A DNA stretch of 64,000 nt. Source: Lewinella sp. LCG006 (lineage in GTDB: Bacteria; Bacteroidota; Bacteroidia; Chitinophagales; Saprospiraceae). The position numbers and the translations under genes were made by a program. Positions 43,423 through 52,460 of the stretch are shown here, one piece after another. Each line of letters opens with the position of its first letter. The first letter of the stretch is position 1. Under the pieces are notes generated by a model, which was given only the letters and a program-made list of their open reading frames with translations, was not told where the DNA came from and did not search any database. Where the stretch lies: positions 5,313,802 through 5,377,801 of the forward strand of contig NZ_CP160680.1 of assembly GCF_040784935.1 (NCBI RefSeq), given 5' to 3'.

Positions 43423-44031
43423 ATGCCTGTTAAAGCGTGGTTTTCGACGCATCGCCCCTGTAATAAGTTTGAAAATCACCAGCAATTGTACGAGGGGCTG
43501 GTGGCAATGGACAATCAAGCTATCCTTTGTTTGCAGACCAAAGCCTTACCCATGGTAGGGCAGCAGGTGAGCAAGATGGGGATTTCGGGCGAGGAAGTAG
43601 AGGAAATTTTGAACCAGAGTACCCTTATTTTTTTACAAAAAATAGAGGAAGGCACTTATGAGTTCAAAGGGCATGCACCTACCACCTACTTGGTGGAAGT
43701 TGCAAAACGATTGGCCATGGCTAAGGTGCGACGTAAAAAACCTCAGCATGATTCTCTGGAAGATTACCATGTCCAGCATTTAAGTGAACACGAAGCACTA
43801 CAGCGTCAGCGCGATGCTGCTGCTTTGGTGACTCGCTTTCTGAACCAATTAGGTGAAGCCTGTGAGCAGGTTGTTCGTTTACACCATATTGACGGTTACA
43901 GCGATGATGAAGTGGTCAAAGGGAGAATGACGAACTACTCTACGATCAATTCGTTAAAAATGAAAAGGAGTGCTTGCATGAAAAAACTGATAGAAATTGC
44001 GACCAAATGGAAGACATCAAAAAATACCTGA
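43423..44031 (+). CDS. Sigma-70/ECF-like transcription factor
   Basis: 202 aa. Region-2-like helices (QAILCLQTKALPMVG, then EEVEEILNQSTLIFLQKIEEGTYEFKGHAPTTYLVEVAKRLAM) match the core-binding and promoter -10 part of ECF sigma factors. A region-4-like helix-turn-helix is near 145-185 (CEQVVRLHHIDGYSDDEVVKGRMTNYSTI). It probably directs RNA polymerase to a small regulon. The overlapping downstream membrane gene is its likely regulator. Confidence 0.8.
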   Translation: MPVKAWFSTHRPCNKFENHQQLYEGLVAMDNQAILCLQTKALPMVGQQVSKMGISGEEVEEILNQSTLIFLQKIEEGTYEFKGHAPTTYLVEVAKRLAMAKVRRKKPQHDSLEDYHVQHLSEHEALQRQRDAAALVTRFLNQLGEACEQVVRLHHIDGYSDDEVVKGRMTNYSTINSLKMKRSACMKKLIEIATKWKTSKNT

Positions 44032-44894
44032 GTGATAACGCCAGCGAGGAGGAGCGCACTGCTGCTGAGCGTTTGAAGGAAGGTTTCTCGGCGCTCCGTA
44101 TAGAGGGCAAGGTGAAGGCGGTGGCGGCGGCCAGAGCGCGCGCGAAAAGACAACGACGGAACAACACAATTGGCATCCTTTTGGTGTTATTGAGTCTTTC
44201 TATTGCTATTGGGATATGGATGGCAAGAAAGCCAGCTGCATCTACTTCATTTACCACAGAAGAACCGGTAGAACAAGAAACAACAACATCACCAATACCC
44301 CCAGTGCCAGCAAAGGATCAGCCTGTTATTGATACGCAAGAAAAAGAAGCTCCGACAGCAAGCCCTCAACAAGATGTTCCCACATCGCCACCACCCAGAG
44401 AGATTCCAATTGCTCAGGCTGAACTACCGCCACCGCCTTACGGTGCTCCTGACACTTATCTGCGCGGACAAAGTGAGGAAAATCAAGACAAGGCCTTGTT
44501 GGACCAACTTTGGTACACTGGTTATCCGCTCACAGGACTCCAGGCTTCCGCACAATACCTCGTCGTTGATGAACACTTAAGAGCGCGCAATTTCACCACC
44601 GCTTACGTCCGGCTGCAACGTCTGGATCGACAACTCACCCCTAATGATACCTTACGTTACCTACAAGCTTACACCTTGCTGGAAATGGGGCAGGGAATGG
44701 AAGCCCTCGCTTTACTGGATGAGTTGGAACAGCCACCAGCAGCGTGGTTGCCCCAGATCGAATGGTACCGTGGTCTGGCAGCCCTACTGGCTGATGATAA
44801 AACCCTGGCCTTGGGAATCTTCCGGGAAATTGCTAAAAAAATCAACCACCCTTACCAGTTACAAGCGAAGAAGGCTTTGAGACTTTACCAATAA
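44007..44894 (+). CDS. Membrane protein with TPR-like C terminus, likely anti-sigma-like partner
   Basis: About 295 aa from the ATG at 44007 (a TTG-start version from 43974 is less likely). It overlaps the sigma gene by 25 nt, a typical sigma/anti-sigma layout. A short cytoplasmic segment (MEDIKKYLSDNASEEERTAA) resembles anti-sigma N termini, then one transmembrane helix (about residues 54-72), a long Pro/Thr linker (80-145) and helical TPR-like repeats (about 180-290) outside the membrane. Confidence 0.7.
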   Translation: MEDIKKYLSDNASEEERTAAERLKEGFSALRIEGKVKAVAAARARAKRQRRNNTIGILLVLLSLSIAIGIWMARKPAASTSFTTEEPVEQETTTSPIPPVPAKDQPVIDTQEKEAPTASPQQDVPTSPPPREIPIAQAELPPPPYGAPDTYLRGQSEENQDKALLDQLWYTGYPLTGLQASAQYLVVDEHLRARNFTTAYVRLQRLDRQLTPNDTLRYLQAYTLLEMGQGMEALALLDELEQPPAAWLPQIEWYRGLAALLADDKTLALGIFREIAKKINHPYQLQAKKALRLYQ

Positions 44895-45111
44895 TGGGCT
44901 GTTCTAGTTGATCTTTGGCTATCCTCGGAGCAAAAACAGGATACGGAAGACTTTAAAAGAAGCCTGAATCAATATTTTTATTTAGGGAAGGTCAACCAAC
45001 AACCCTCAACCCTCTCTGCACATTACCCTTCATAAGCTACCACTTACCCTGTTGGTCTTCTAATCCTGTGCTGTTTCGAGCAGTTTTGCCTTGTCAACAG
45101 AACAAAAGGCA

Positions 45112-45870
45112 ATGCAAAAAAGGATTAAGATTGAACTTTGTGATAATAAATTAAGCGAGCAGGTGATTGCTGAAATGTGGGCCATTTACCAGCCATTTTA
45201 TCATTATTCAGAGCAAAGCTTTCGCGAACGGATTGAGCGTAATACCCATTATGCGCTTTATCGACAAGATAGCCGTATTGTTGGTTTTACGGGTTTGCGT
45301 ATACAGAAAATCAATTTAGTTGATGAAAAATTCCTGACGGTTTATTTCGGCCAGACCGTAATCACCAACCAGGTAAGAGGTTGTGGCCTGATCAATCGTA
45401 CCGGGCTGCTATTGATGGTTAAATTCTGGCGTTCGCTATTGAGCCGTAAGGTTGTTTTTTGGGCGGATGCACTTACCTATCGTGCTTACCTTGTTTTTGC
45501 CAAGAACCTACAAGAATGTTACCCTCGTCGGCACCAACTCCTTCCCTTGCAGATGAGAAATTTGCGGGATTATCTAGGGTACACCAACTACGGTGATCGC
45601 TATTGCCCTTCAACGGGTACGGTTGCTAAAGACCTTTTTCTGGTCAATGATCCACAGATGATCATTGCGGAGGAAAAACTACAGGATCCTGATATCTACC
45701 TTTTCGCGCAAGCTAATCCCGGTTATTTACGAGGATCTGGATTGCTGACCATGGGGCCAGCCACCTGGGAGAATTTTGCTTTTATGATAAAAAAGGCATG
45801 GAGCAAAAAGCGAGAAATCAATGCGCGAGTTACTTCACCAATTGCCCTAGAACCCGAATACGCTGAATAA
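45112..45870 (+). CDS. Possible acetyltransferase-like protein
   Basis: 252 aa from the ATG at 45112 (a TTG at 45091 is the alternative start). The N-terminal 110 residues suggest a GNAT-type fold (AEMWAIYQPFYHYSEQSFRERI, then YALYRQDSRIVGFTGLR and VYFGQTVITNQVRGCGLINR) but the CoA loop is not clear. The remainder is helical and aromatic. No signal peptide. It ends 1 nt before the ATG of the enolase-family gene, so the two are coupled and possibly work on the same small molecule. Confidence 0.6.
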   Translation: MQKRIKIELCDNKLSEQVIAEMWAIYQPFYHYSEQSFRERIERNTHYALYRQDSRIVGFTGLRIQKINLVDEKFLTVYFGQTVITNQVRGCGLINRTGLLLMVKFWRSLLSRKVVFWADALTYRAYLVFAKNLQECYPRRHQLLPLQMRNLRDYLGYTNYGDRYCPSTGTVAKDLFLVNDPQMIIAEEKLQDPDIYLFAQANPGYLRGSGLLTMGPATWENFAFMIKKAWSKKREINARVTSPIALEPEYAE

Positions 45871-45871
45871 G

Positions 45872-47032
45872 ATGCAAATACAAAAAATCGCTTTTCACCA
45901 AGTACAAATCCCGCTGAGGGTACAATTTGCGCAAGCAAATCAACAGACGCAATGCTCCAATTCGGTGATTGTCTGCGTTCAAACCAGTGAAAAAAGCATC
46001 GGCTTTGGAGAGTGTTGTCCACGCACCTACGTGACGGGTGAAGATGTGGACAGCGTAAGCGCTTGTCTTGCCGATTGGCAAGCAGTTTTGCCAAGTATAT
46101 CATTTGTCACCTTGGAGGATATTGCCAGCTGGACAAGCTACCAACTCAAAAAGGGCAGGGGCCCCGCTGCTGTATGTGCCATAGAACTTGCTTTGTTGGA
46201 TGCCTGGGCCTGGGAATACCAAAAGGACTTGGCACAGGAACTTGGCGCTACCAAGACGATGGAAGAGATCAGATACACGGGCGTCCTCCCGCAGGGCAAC
46301 TGGGCCAAACTTGGGCCTGTCGTTGAGCATTTAAAGTTTGGTTCGTGGAAATTTAAAGCTTACACTGAAATTGCACCTAACGTACAACGCATCAGAGCCA
46401 TGAAAGCCCTCATGGGCACTCACACGCCACTCCGCATGGATGCCAACGGTGGCTGGCATCTTGAACTCGCCAGGGAGCAAATCCGTAATGCGATGACGCT
46501 AGGGGTAAGCTCTTTTGAGCAACCGCTAGCACCTGCGCATGATGAAGAAGCAGGGCTGTTGGTGCGAGAATTTGGCGACCGTGCCAGTATCATGGCCGAC
46601 GAATCCCTTTGTACTTACGCTGATGCAGAGCGCTTAATCGCCGGTGGCTTTTGTAACCATTTTAGCCTCAAGCTTTCGAAAAATGGTGGCTTGTTGAACA
46701 CCATCAAGATTTACAAACTGGCTCAAGCCAATGGCATACCCTGTCAGTTGAGTGCTCATTATGGTGAAACCAGCATACTCACTGCTGCGGGCCTACTTTT
46801 CGCAATGATTGCACCAACACTGACCGCCTGCGAGGGGGCTTTGGGTACGCTGCTCCTGAAAGAGGATCTCACTTCGTATCCATTAATGGTGGCTTCCGAT
46901 GGAAAAATAGCTGCACCATCCATGCCCTTTATTGGATGGCCGATAGCCATTGACCAAAGGAAGTTGAAACAATACAGTGTTTCCTCGGGAAGATTTGCTA
47001 GACCGCCCGCAGAACTAACCATGAACGCTTAG
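45872..47032 (+). CDS. Enolase-superfamily enzyme (muconate-lactonising subgroup)
   Basis: 386 aa. The capping domain is followed by a TIM barrel with the MLE-type acid/base set: Lys in WKFKAY, metal ligands in RMDANGGW, FEQPL and ADESL, and the opposing Lys in SLKLSKNGG. This arrangement is seen in dipeptide epimerases, o-succinylbenzoate synthases and muconate enzymes. The neighbouring acetyltransferase-like gene suggests an amino-acid or peptide substrate, but the reaction cannot be fixed. Confidence 0.83.
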   Translation: MQIQKIAFHQVQIPLRVQFAQANQQTQCSNSVIVCVQTSEKSIGFGECCPRTYVTGEDVDSVSACLADWQAVLPSISFVTLEDIASWTSYQLKKGRGPAAVCAIELALLDAWAWEYQKDLAQELGATKTMEEIRYTGVLPQGNWAKLGPVVEHLKFGSWKFKAYTEIAPNVQRIRAMKALMGTHTPLRMDANGGWHLELAREQIRNAMTLGVSSFEQPLAPAHDEEAGLLVREFGDRASIMADESLCTYADAERLIAGGFCNHFSLKLSKNGGLLNTIKIYKLAQANGIPCQLSAHYGETSILTAAGLLFAMIAPTLTACEGALGTLLLKEDLTSYPLMVASDGKIAAPSMPFIGWPIAIDQRKLKQYSVSSGRFARPPAELTMNA

Positions 47033-47080
47033 TAAAGGGAGCAGCCCCGTTTATCCATCCTCTAAAAAACTTCTCCATTC

Positions 47081-47803
47081 ATGGCTAGCTTCTTTTACTT
47101 CCTCATGCTACTAATCGTACTGATTCTTCTGGGGCTACTCCGCCAGCAAAGGACAAAATACCGTCGATTAGAAGGAAGAATGAAGGTGTTGAGCACGAGG
47201 CTGAATCCCCATTTTTTCTCCAACAGCCTCAATGCCATCGAGGGTTTGATCAATTTGGACCAAAAGCGAGCAGCTTCAAAATACCTTGTTCATTTTTCTC
47301 ATCTGATGCGCAAGTTATTGTTGAGCTCACGAACGGAGACAACGAGCTTGAGCAAAGAGTTGGCCATCACTAAGCATTATTTAGCTATGGAAGAACTGCG
47401 TTTTAAGGATAGGTTATCTTATCAGATAGCCGTCGCTGCCGGGATAGATACGGATTTGGTGCAAGTTCCTTCCATGGTTTTTCAGCCTTTTTTAGAGCAG
47501 GCTATCAGCGAGCGTATTGTCCAACATCAATTTCCGAGCTTACTCTCTTTAGAAGTGATATGGGAGGGTTCCCAATTATGTTGTATTATTACAGACAGAC
47601 GATCTGACCAGCAGCATGTCACCCCGTCTCAGAAGCCTACCCGGCGCAGAAGTGAGCACCACCCATTAATGGCCGCCATGCACCATTGGTTAGCTAGAGA
47701 AGAGGTAAGCGTGGAAAAAGAAGATCTTCAAAACGAGCATAATGAAAGCTTCGGTACCCGTATCTTACTGTGGTTGCCGCTTAAAATTTTTGTCCATGAG
47801 TAA
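47081..47803 (+). CDS. LytS/YehU-type histidine kinase with degraded ATP-binding boxes
   Basis: 240 aa, one N-terminal transmembrane helix (residues 3-20), then a His_kinase domain: STRLNPHFFSNSLNAIEGLI with acceptor His44. The ATPase part looks damaged: the usual QPxVENAxxHG reads FQPFLEQAISER (134-145; Asn changed to Gln, HG lost), and the expected DNG box is TDRRSDQQ. It may be a scaffold or pseudokinase rather than an active kinase. The following regulator gene overlaps its stop by 8 nt. Confidence 0.82.
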   Translation: MASFFYFLMLLIVLILLGLLRQQRTKYRRLEGRMKVLSTRLNPHFFSNSLNAIEGLINLDQKRAASKYLVHFSHLMRKLLLSSRTETTSLSKELAITKHYLAMEELRFKDRLSYQIAVAAGIDTDLVQVPSMVFQPFLEQAISERIVQHQFPSLLSLEVIWEGSQLCCIITDRRSDQQHVTPSQKPTRRRSEHHPLMAAMHHWLAREEVSVEKEDLQNEHNESFGTRILLWLPLKIFVHE

Positions 47804-48536
47804 ACTAAGAGCCATTTTAGTAGAAGATGAACCCAGTGGCATGGATAATTTGCGCTGGAAGCTTCAAAACAATTGCCCAGAGGTAGAGATCATTGCGGAA
47901 TGCACGAGTGGAAAAGAAGCGATCCGGGCGATAAAGATGCACTTGCCTGATCTTTTATTCCTTGATATCCGATTGGGGGATATGTCTGGCTTTGATGTGC
48001 TTGCCGCCATTAAGCACCCGACTTTTGAATTGATCTTCACGACCAGCTACGATGAATATGCCATTCAAGCAATCAAGAACAGTGCACTTGATTATTTATT
48101 AAAGCCTATTGATGAAGATGAATTACTGGATGCGGTCAGCAAAGCACGCCATAAGCAAAAAAACAGCAGCACCCCAAGCACTACACCGGAGCCTGTGGCC
48201 CAGCGTTTTGGGTTTCCGATCACTACCGGGCAGCAATTTATCGAGCTGTCGGAGGTCATCTATGCCCAGGCGGAAGATAATGTAGCATTGGTTTACCTGA
48301 AAGAAGATAAGCCTCTGAAAATCAGCAGATCACTGGGTTGGCTGGAAGAAGAATTGGAGGGTTTCGGCTTTTGCCGCGTCCACCATTCCTATTTGATCAA
48401 TCTGAGTGCGATGACGGAATATATTCGCAACGAAGGAGGCTTTGTTATCATGCAGGGTGGGAAGGCGATCAGCATCTCTCGTCGCCGCAAGGATGATTTT
48501 TTGAAGGCTTTAGAAAGGTATAATTTGAATCCCTAG
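47796..48536 (+). CDS. LytTR-family response regulator
   Basis: 246 aa. A receiver domain (residues 1-120) has acceptor Asp57 (LLFLDIRLGD), acidic pocket (ILVEDEPSG), and the switch Thr/Lys (TTSYDEYAIQA; LLKPIDED). A linker with Ser/Thr/Pro leads to a LytTR DNA-binding domain (about 145-245: IYAQAEDNVALVYLKEDKPL; FCRVHHSYLINLSAMTEYI). The ATG at 47796, inside the kinase gene, is the correct start. First regulatory half of the six-gene protease operon. Confidence 0.92.
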   Translation: MSKLRAILVEDEPSGMDNLRWKLQNNCPEVEIIAECTSGKEAIRAIKMHLPDLLFLDIRLGDMSGFDVLAAIKHPTFELIFTTSYDEYAIQAIKNSALDYLLKPIDEDELLDAVSKARHKQKNSSTPSTTPEPVAQRFGFPITTGQQFIELSEVIYAQAEDNVALVYLKEDKPLKISRSLGWLEEELEGFGFCRVHHSYLINLSAMTEYIRNEGGFVIMQGGKAISISRRRKDDFLKALERYNLNP

Positions 48537-48554
48537 TAACCGTACAATTCGTTT

Positions 48555-50828
48555 ATGAACACCTCTTCCTCAAAACCCATTTCGTTGCCCGGCAATAGCC
48601 CATCTATTAAGGCTCGCCAAATCTATTGCCTCTTGATTGGTATAGATCGATATGAAGTGCCGGGAGCCAATTTGGGCGGATGTGTTCAAGACAGCAGGGC
48701 GGTAGAAAGATACCTGCGAGAAAGTGTAAGCAATGCTGGGGAATCTCTCCATCTGCTTTGTTTACGGAGCCCGGTTTTGCAGCAGCAGGAGGAACCAGAA
48801 ATCAATGCTCCAAAACCAGCCAGCAGAACATTGGGGACAGCTACCCGTAAGGAGATTGTCGCTGGTTTTAAAGATTTTCTCACTCAGGCTGAGGAAGAGG
48901 ACCTGGTCTTTATCCATTACAGTGGGCATGGTTCCTACGAAACCCGACCTCAAGAACTTTGGCACCTGGACCCCGAAGAAAGCAGTGACCACCGCGCGGA
49001 AACCATCGTATGCCAAGATAGTTTTACTACCCAAGAGGGACAATTGGTACCCGCTCTGCGCGATAAAGAGCTGCGCTGGCTGATTGCTAAAATTGCATTG
49101 CGTAACCCCACCATTGTCATCTTAATGGATTGTTGCAATGCTAGCGGTAATACCCGCTTCAAAGAGGAAGGTACTTTGGCCCGATTTACACCCCCCACCG
49201 GGGTGGATGAACAGAACGACATCTCTTCCTATTTTTTTTATCAAGAGGATGCAGCAGCACGTTTAACTTTGTCTACCAACCCGAGTGCTTTTCATCTGCC
49301 TGAGGGTAGGCACCTGGCACTTTACGCATGCCATAGCTATGAACTTGCCAAAGAAACCTCCTTTAGAGAAGGCCGCTTTGGTGTTTTTACTTATTTCCTG
49401 CTCCAGACCTTGCGGGCTACCCGTGGTCAGATTACTTACCGCGATTTGGTAAAGTTGATTCGCGAAAAAGCCAAAGAAAGGGTCACCCACCAGTGTCCTC
49501 AAATTCACGCGACCTTGCCAGAGGACATGGATCACTACTTTTGGGGTAACCCATCAGTAACAGCAGAACAAGGAACCTTCACCCTCTTACCGACAAGTAA
49601 TCCGCTGGAAGGACGTCTGGACGCTGGCTCTTTGCATGGCTTGTTGGGACCGGAGGAGGGAGCTACCTATTTTGAAGTGTTGTCTAATAATTCTTCGGAA
49701 GCATCAACCAAGCTACGTTTGGCCCTTCTCAAAAAGATTGCTCCTGCTCATAGTATCGTCAGCTTTGTCGATGGGAATCCTTTTCCGGAGGGAGAAATTT
49801 TGCTCAAAGCAATGGTTCACAGTTCGCCTTTGGCAAAAACAAAGGTGTGCATCGAATTGGAGGAAGAGGAGATGCTGCTCGATGAACAGGCACCTACGCT
49901 GCATCAGGAAGCGTTTTTGCTGGCTCAACAAGCTTTGCGTAATCTGCTCCAAGCCCATCCTGCGCTACACCTGGTTGAGAAAGTTCAGGGTGGTTGGCAA
50001 TACCGGCTTTTCGTTTATGTCTATCAGGGAGAAAAAAAACTACGCATCTGTGCCAAAGATGAAGTTGGAGCACTCATTCAACCACGAGTAGGATGGGGTG
50101 AAGCCACCATGCAAGCTTTTATTGATGAACTAATCCATCTGGAAAAATGGCAGCGTACGCTTTCCTTACGCAATGATCACCCTGTTTCTATTCCTCCGGG
50201 ATTATTGACAATTGATGTGCTGAACCCTGCTGGAGAGATCGTCAATACGACAGACAATGATATTGTCCTCACCGCTACGCCAGAAGGAGTGCCTGATCCC
50301 CAGTTGAAATTTCGGGTTCGGTTGCGCAAAGCTCACCCTGTGCCGCTGTATTGTGCCTTGCTACACTTACGCCCGGATTTTGGGATCAACCCCGGTTTGT
50401 TAGCCAGTGATGCCCATCTGGGAACCGTTGAATTCATGGACGGAGGGCGTATGATCAGGCGCGAGCAAATGGAAATTTATGCAGGTTCGCATATCCAACT
50501 TCCGGGTGGTGCCAAGCCCGAGGGTTTGTTTCTAGCGTTTAGTTTACCCCCCAACAAAGGCGGGGTACCGGTAGAGGAAGTGGAAGACCACTTTAAGCTG
50601 ATTGCCAGCACTGTCCCCTTTGATCCCATGCATTTGTGGCAGAACAGCCTTCAGCGTGCTGACGCCCCCAGAACAGGTGAAGAACCAGTGATAAGCAATG
50701 CTTTTGAACATTTGTTGAGTAATATCCAGCATCGTGGCGTAAATTGGGGAAACCTCCATTCCATTGCGCGGCGAAATGTGCCGGATTGGTACACCATCAG
50801 TGTCACTGTTAAAACCAGAAGAGAATGA
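48555..50828 (+). CDS. Caspase-family (C14) peptidase with long C-terminal region
   Basis: 757 aa. The N-terminal 330 residues form a caspase/metacaspase domain: LLIGIDRYEVPGANLGGCVQD, catalytic His125 in HYSGHGS, and Cys194 in LMDCCNASGN (DxCx-SG type). Residues 330-757 are a beta-rich extension with no named domain, perhaps substrate recruitment. No signal peptide, so cytoplasmic. Starts 18 nt after the regulator stop and overlaps the lipoprotein start by ATGA (50825-50828). A protease under two-component control is unusual. Confidence 0.9.
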   Translation: MNTSSSKPISLPGNSPSIKARQIYCLLIGIDRYEVPGANLGGCVQDSRAVERYLRESVSNAGESLHLLCLRSPVLQQQEEPEINAPKPASRTLGTATRKEIVAGFKDFLTQAEEEDLVFIHYSGHGSYETRPQELWHLDPEESSDHRAETIVCQDSFTTQEGQLVPALRDKELRWLIAKIALRNPTIVILMDCCNASGNTRFKEEGTLARFTPPTGVDEQNDISSYFFYQEDAAARLTLSTNPSAFHLPEGRHLALYACHSYELAKETSFREGRFGVFTYFLLQTLRATRGQITYRDLVKLIREKAKERVTHQCPQIHATLPEDMDHYFWGNPSVTAEQGTFTLLPTSNPLEGRLDAGSLHGLLGPEEGATYFEVLSNNSSEASTKLRLALLKKIAPAHSIVSFVDGNPFPEGEILLKAMVHSSPLAKTKVCIELEEEEMLLDEQAPTLHQEAFLLAQQALRNLLQAHPALHLVEKVQGGWQYRLFVYVYQGEKKLRICAKDEVGALIQPRVGWGEATMQAFIDELIHLEKWQRTLSLRNDHPVSIPPGLLTIDVLNPAGEIVNTTDNDIVLTATPEGVPDPQLKFRVRLRKAHPVPLYCALLHLRPDFGINPGLLASDAHLGTVEFMDGGRMIRREQMEIYAGSHIQLPGGAKPEGLFLAFSLPPNKGGVPVEEVEDHFKLIASTVPFDPMHLWQNSLQRADAPRTGEEPVISNAFEHLLSNIQHRGVNWGNLHSIARRNVPDWYTISVTVKTRRE

Positions 50829-52357
50829 ACCACTTAAAGAAAAGTTTACGAATACTAAAGGGGGGGACAGTTCAAGCAATGGGTTGGATGGTATTGCTAT
50901 GGATGATGTTGGCTGCCTGCCAGGAAAATCCCCCAAAAGAAGGGAGTACAGAAGAAGAGCAATCCGCCGATAGCATCCGTGAAATTACTGCCAAATCAAC
51001 AAACTCCGATAGCCTGAAAATCGACGAAGCGGCGGTGCCTTATGTATCGCTTTTAGCGCAACGTGATCAAATTGTCAGTGATGCAATGGTTGCAGCACTT
51101 ATTGAAGAAGGGGCAAAGAAGATCGTTTACACAAACAATAGTTCCGTTCTGTCTAGCTTGCATCCCGTACCGCCAATCGCTTATGACAAAGTCTCCTTTT
51201 TTGCTTATTTAGAGGATTTATTGCGCCTGACGCATTATGAAGCCCACGCCAGCGAAGTTCAAATGAATGATCCTAAAAAGGTAACCTGGCCCAGGTATTC
51301 AGGATTGCCAGAGCCAGATCACGAAGCTTTAGCCTACCCATTGGTGCGAAGGGACTACCTTTCCGAGTATTGCCCGGGCTGTCTGAATCCTGGTTATTCA
51401 TCATTAAAGGGCAAGGAGGTTGATCCTGCTCAGGTTTCCCACCCTCGCTATCAGCCGCTCCTGGCGTTATATACCCAAATTTTTGATCCTCAATTGCGGC
51501 ATGCTTTGTACAAGGATTATATGGCGTTTGCGTACGAAGAATGGAGTGTGAAAACAAATAATACTAACACCCAAAGTAGCGCAACAGCAGCGTTGGCTTC
51601 CCAATTTAACCAACGAGCGAGAGCAGAAGTAAACTCCGAAAAAGCGCAACAGGCAAGTCGTATGCAGCAGTACTTTACCCACCTAAAGCAGGCACGGAAA
51701 GGCAAGGACGATCGGGCCATGGAAAAGTACCTCAATGAAATATTGAAACTACAGGAGGAATTATTGGAACCGCTACCAATCCAGGATGATATACGCCGCT
51801 TTTTCGCGGATGAAAGCAAAAGCAACCCATTCCCTACGGCTATCAAAGCAAAAGCGGAGCAACTGAACAGCTACCATCTTGTAGAAGCATCTAGTGATGA
51901 GCGCATACTCTCGGGGCCTGCCATGAGTTTTGCACAGAAAGCGCTACAAGCAACTCCGCTCAACTCGGAGGAGTTGGCGAAAATCAGAACTACATTAAAT
52001 GATGCGCTCAAAAGGGTGGCTACTTTTACCTCTGAGAAGGAGGATATAAACGATCAATTAGCTGCCCACAATGCGGTATTCACGGAAGAAGAGCGAGCGT
52101 TTTTTAATGCTTATCTCCTCAGTTTTGATTACCATACTAATGTGTGGAAACGCTTTGCCTTACAACTCCAAGAATTGCTGGAAGTTCCACAGGAAGAAAG
52201 TTCCTTTTCTTACCTGTTGCTACTGGACCACGCTATCAAAGAACGAGATAAAGCACTGGCTAATAACCCCCTGATTTCTACTGCGCATAATAAACTTCGC
52301 AAACTAGCGGGGATGTACTATCGGGAAGTACGGGATAAAGAAGTTGTTTTTAAGTAG
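50825..52357 (+). CDS. Lipoprotein of unknown function in protease operon
   Basis: 510 aa. A hydrophobic N terminus with lipobox (LAAC, about Cys32) marks a lipoprotein, then acidic linker and a mostly helical body. The motif YPLVRRDYLSEYCPGC (about 168-185) has a counterpart, YPFVRQDVLGEDNA, in the exported protein encoded at 54016; the two may share a common domain. No catalytic motif found. Overlap with the caspase gene implies linked expression. Confidence 0.7.
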   Translation: MNHLKKSLRILKGGTVQAMGWMVLLWMMLAACQENPPKEGSTEEEQSADSIREITAKSTNSDSLKIDEAAVPYVSLLAQRDQIVSDAMVAALIEEGAKKIVYTNNSSVLSSLHPVPPIAYDKVSFFAYLEDLLRLTHYEAHASEVQMNDPKKVTWPRYSGLPEPDHEALAYPLVRRDYLSEYCPGCLNPGYSSLKGKEVDPAQVSHPRYQPLLALYTQIFDPQLRHALYKDYMAFAYEEWSVKTNNTNTQSSATAALASQFNQRARAEVNSEKAQQASRMQQYFTHLKQARKGKDDRAMEKYLNEILKLQEELLEPLPIQDDIRRFFADESKSNPFPTAIKAKAEQLNSYHLVEASSDERILSGPAMSFAQKALQATPLNSEELAKIRTTLNDALKRVATFTSEKEDINDQLAAHNAVFTEEERAFFNAYLLSFDYHTNVWKRFALQLQELLEVPQEESSFSYLLLLDHAIKERDKALANNPLISTAHNKLRKLAGMYYREVRDKEVVFK

Positions 52358-52367
52358 CACACATAAA

Positions 52368-52460
52368 ATGAAATACGAACTCAGTCACGATACCATCGCT
52401 CGCCAGGTCTTTGAAAAGGCCAGCACCGAGGCACGTACACGCCGCAAGGTGGAGCGTTTT
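52368..52460 (+). repeat. 93-nt 5' block, copy A
   Basis: Identical at 91 of 93 positions to 55589-55681, including third codon positions, then abruptly different. Starts exactly at the ATG and ends after codon 31 (…KVERF). Confidence 0.85.

Noticed and set aside
52344-52367. Longer TTG start of WD40 protein A
   Set aside because: It lies inside the preceding gene, and the sister gene starts at the equivalent ATG.
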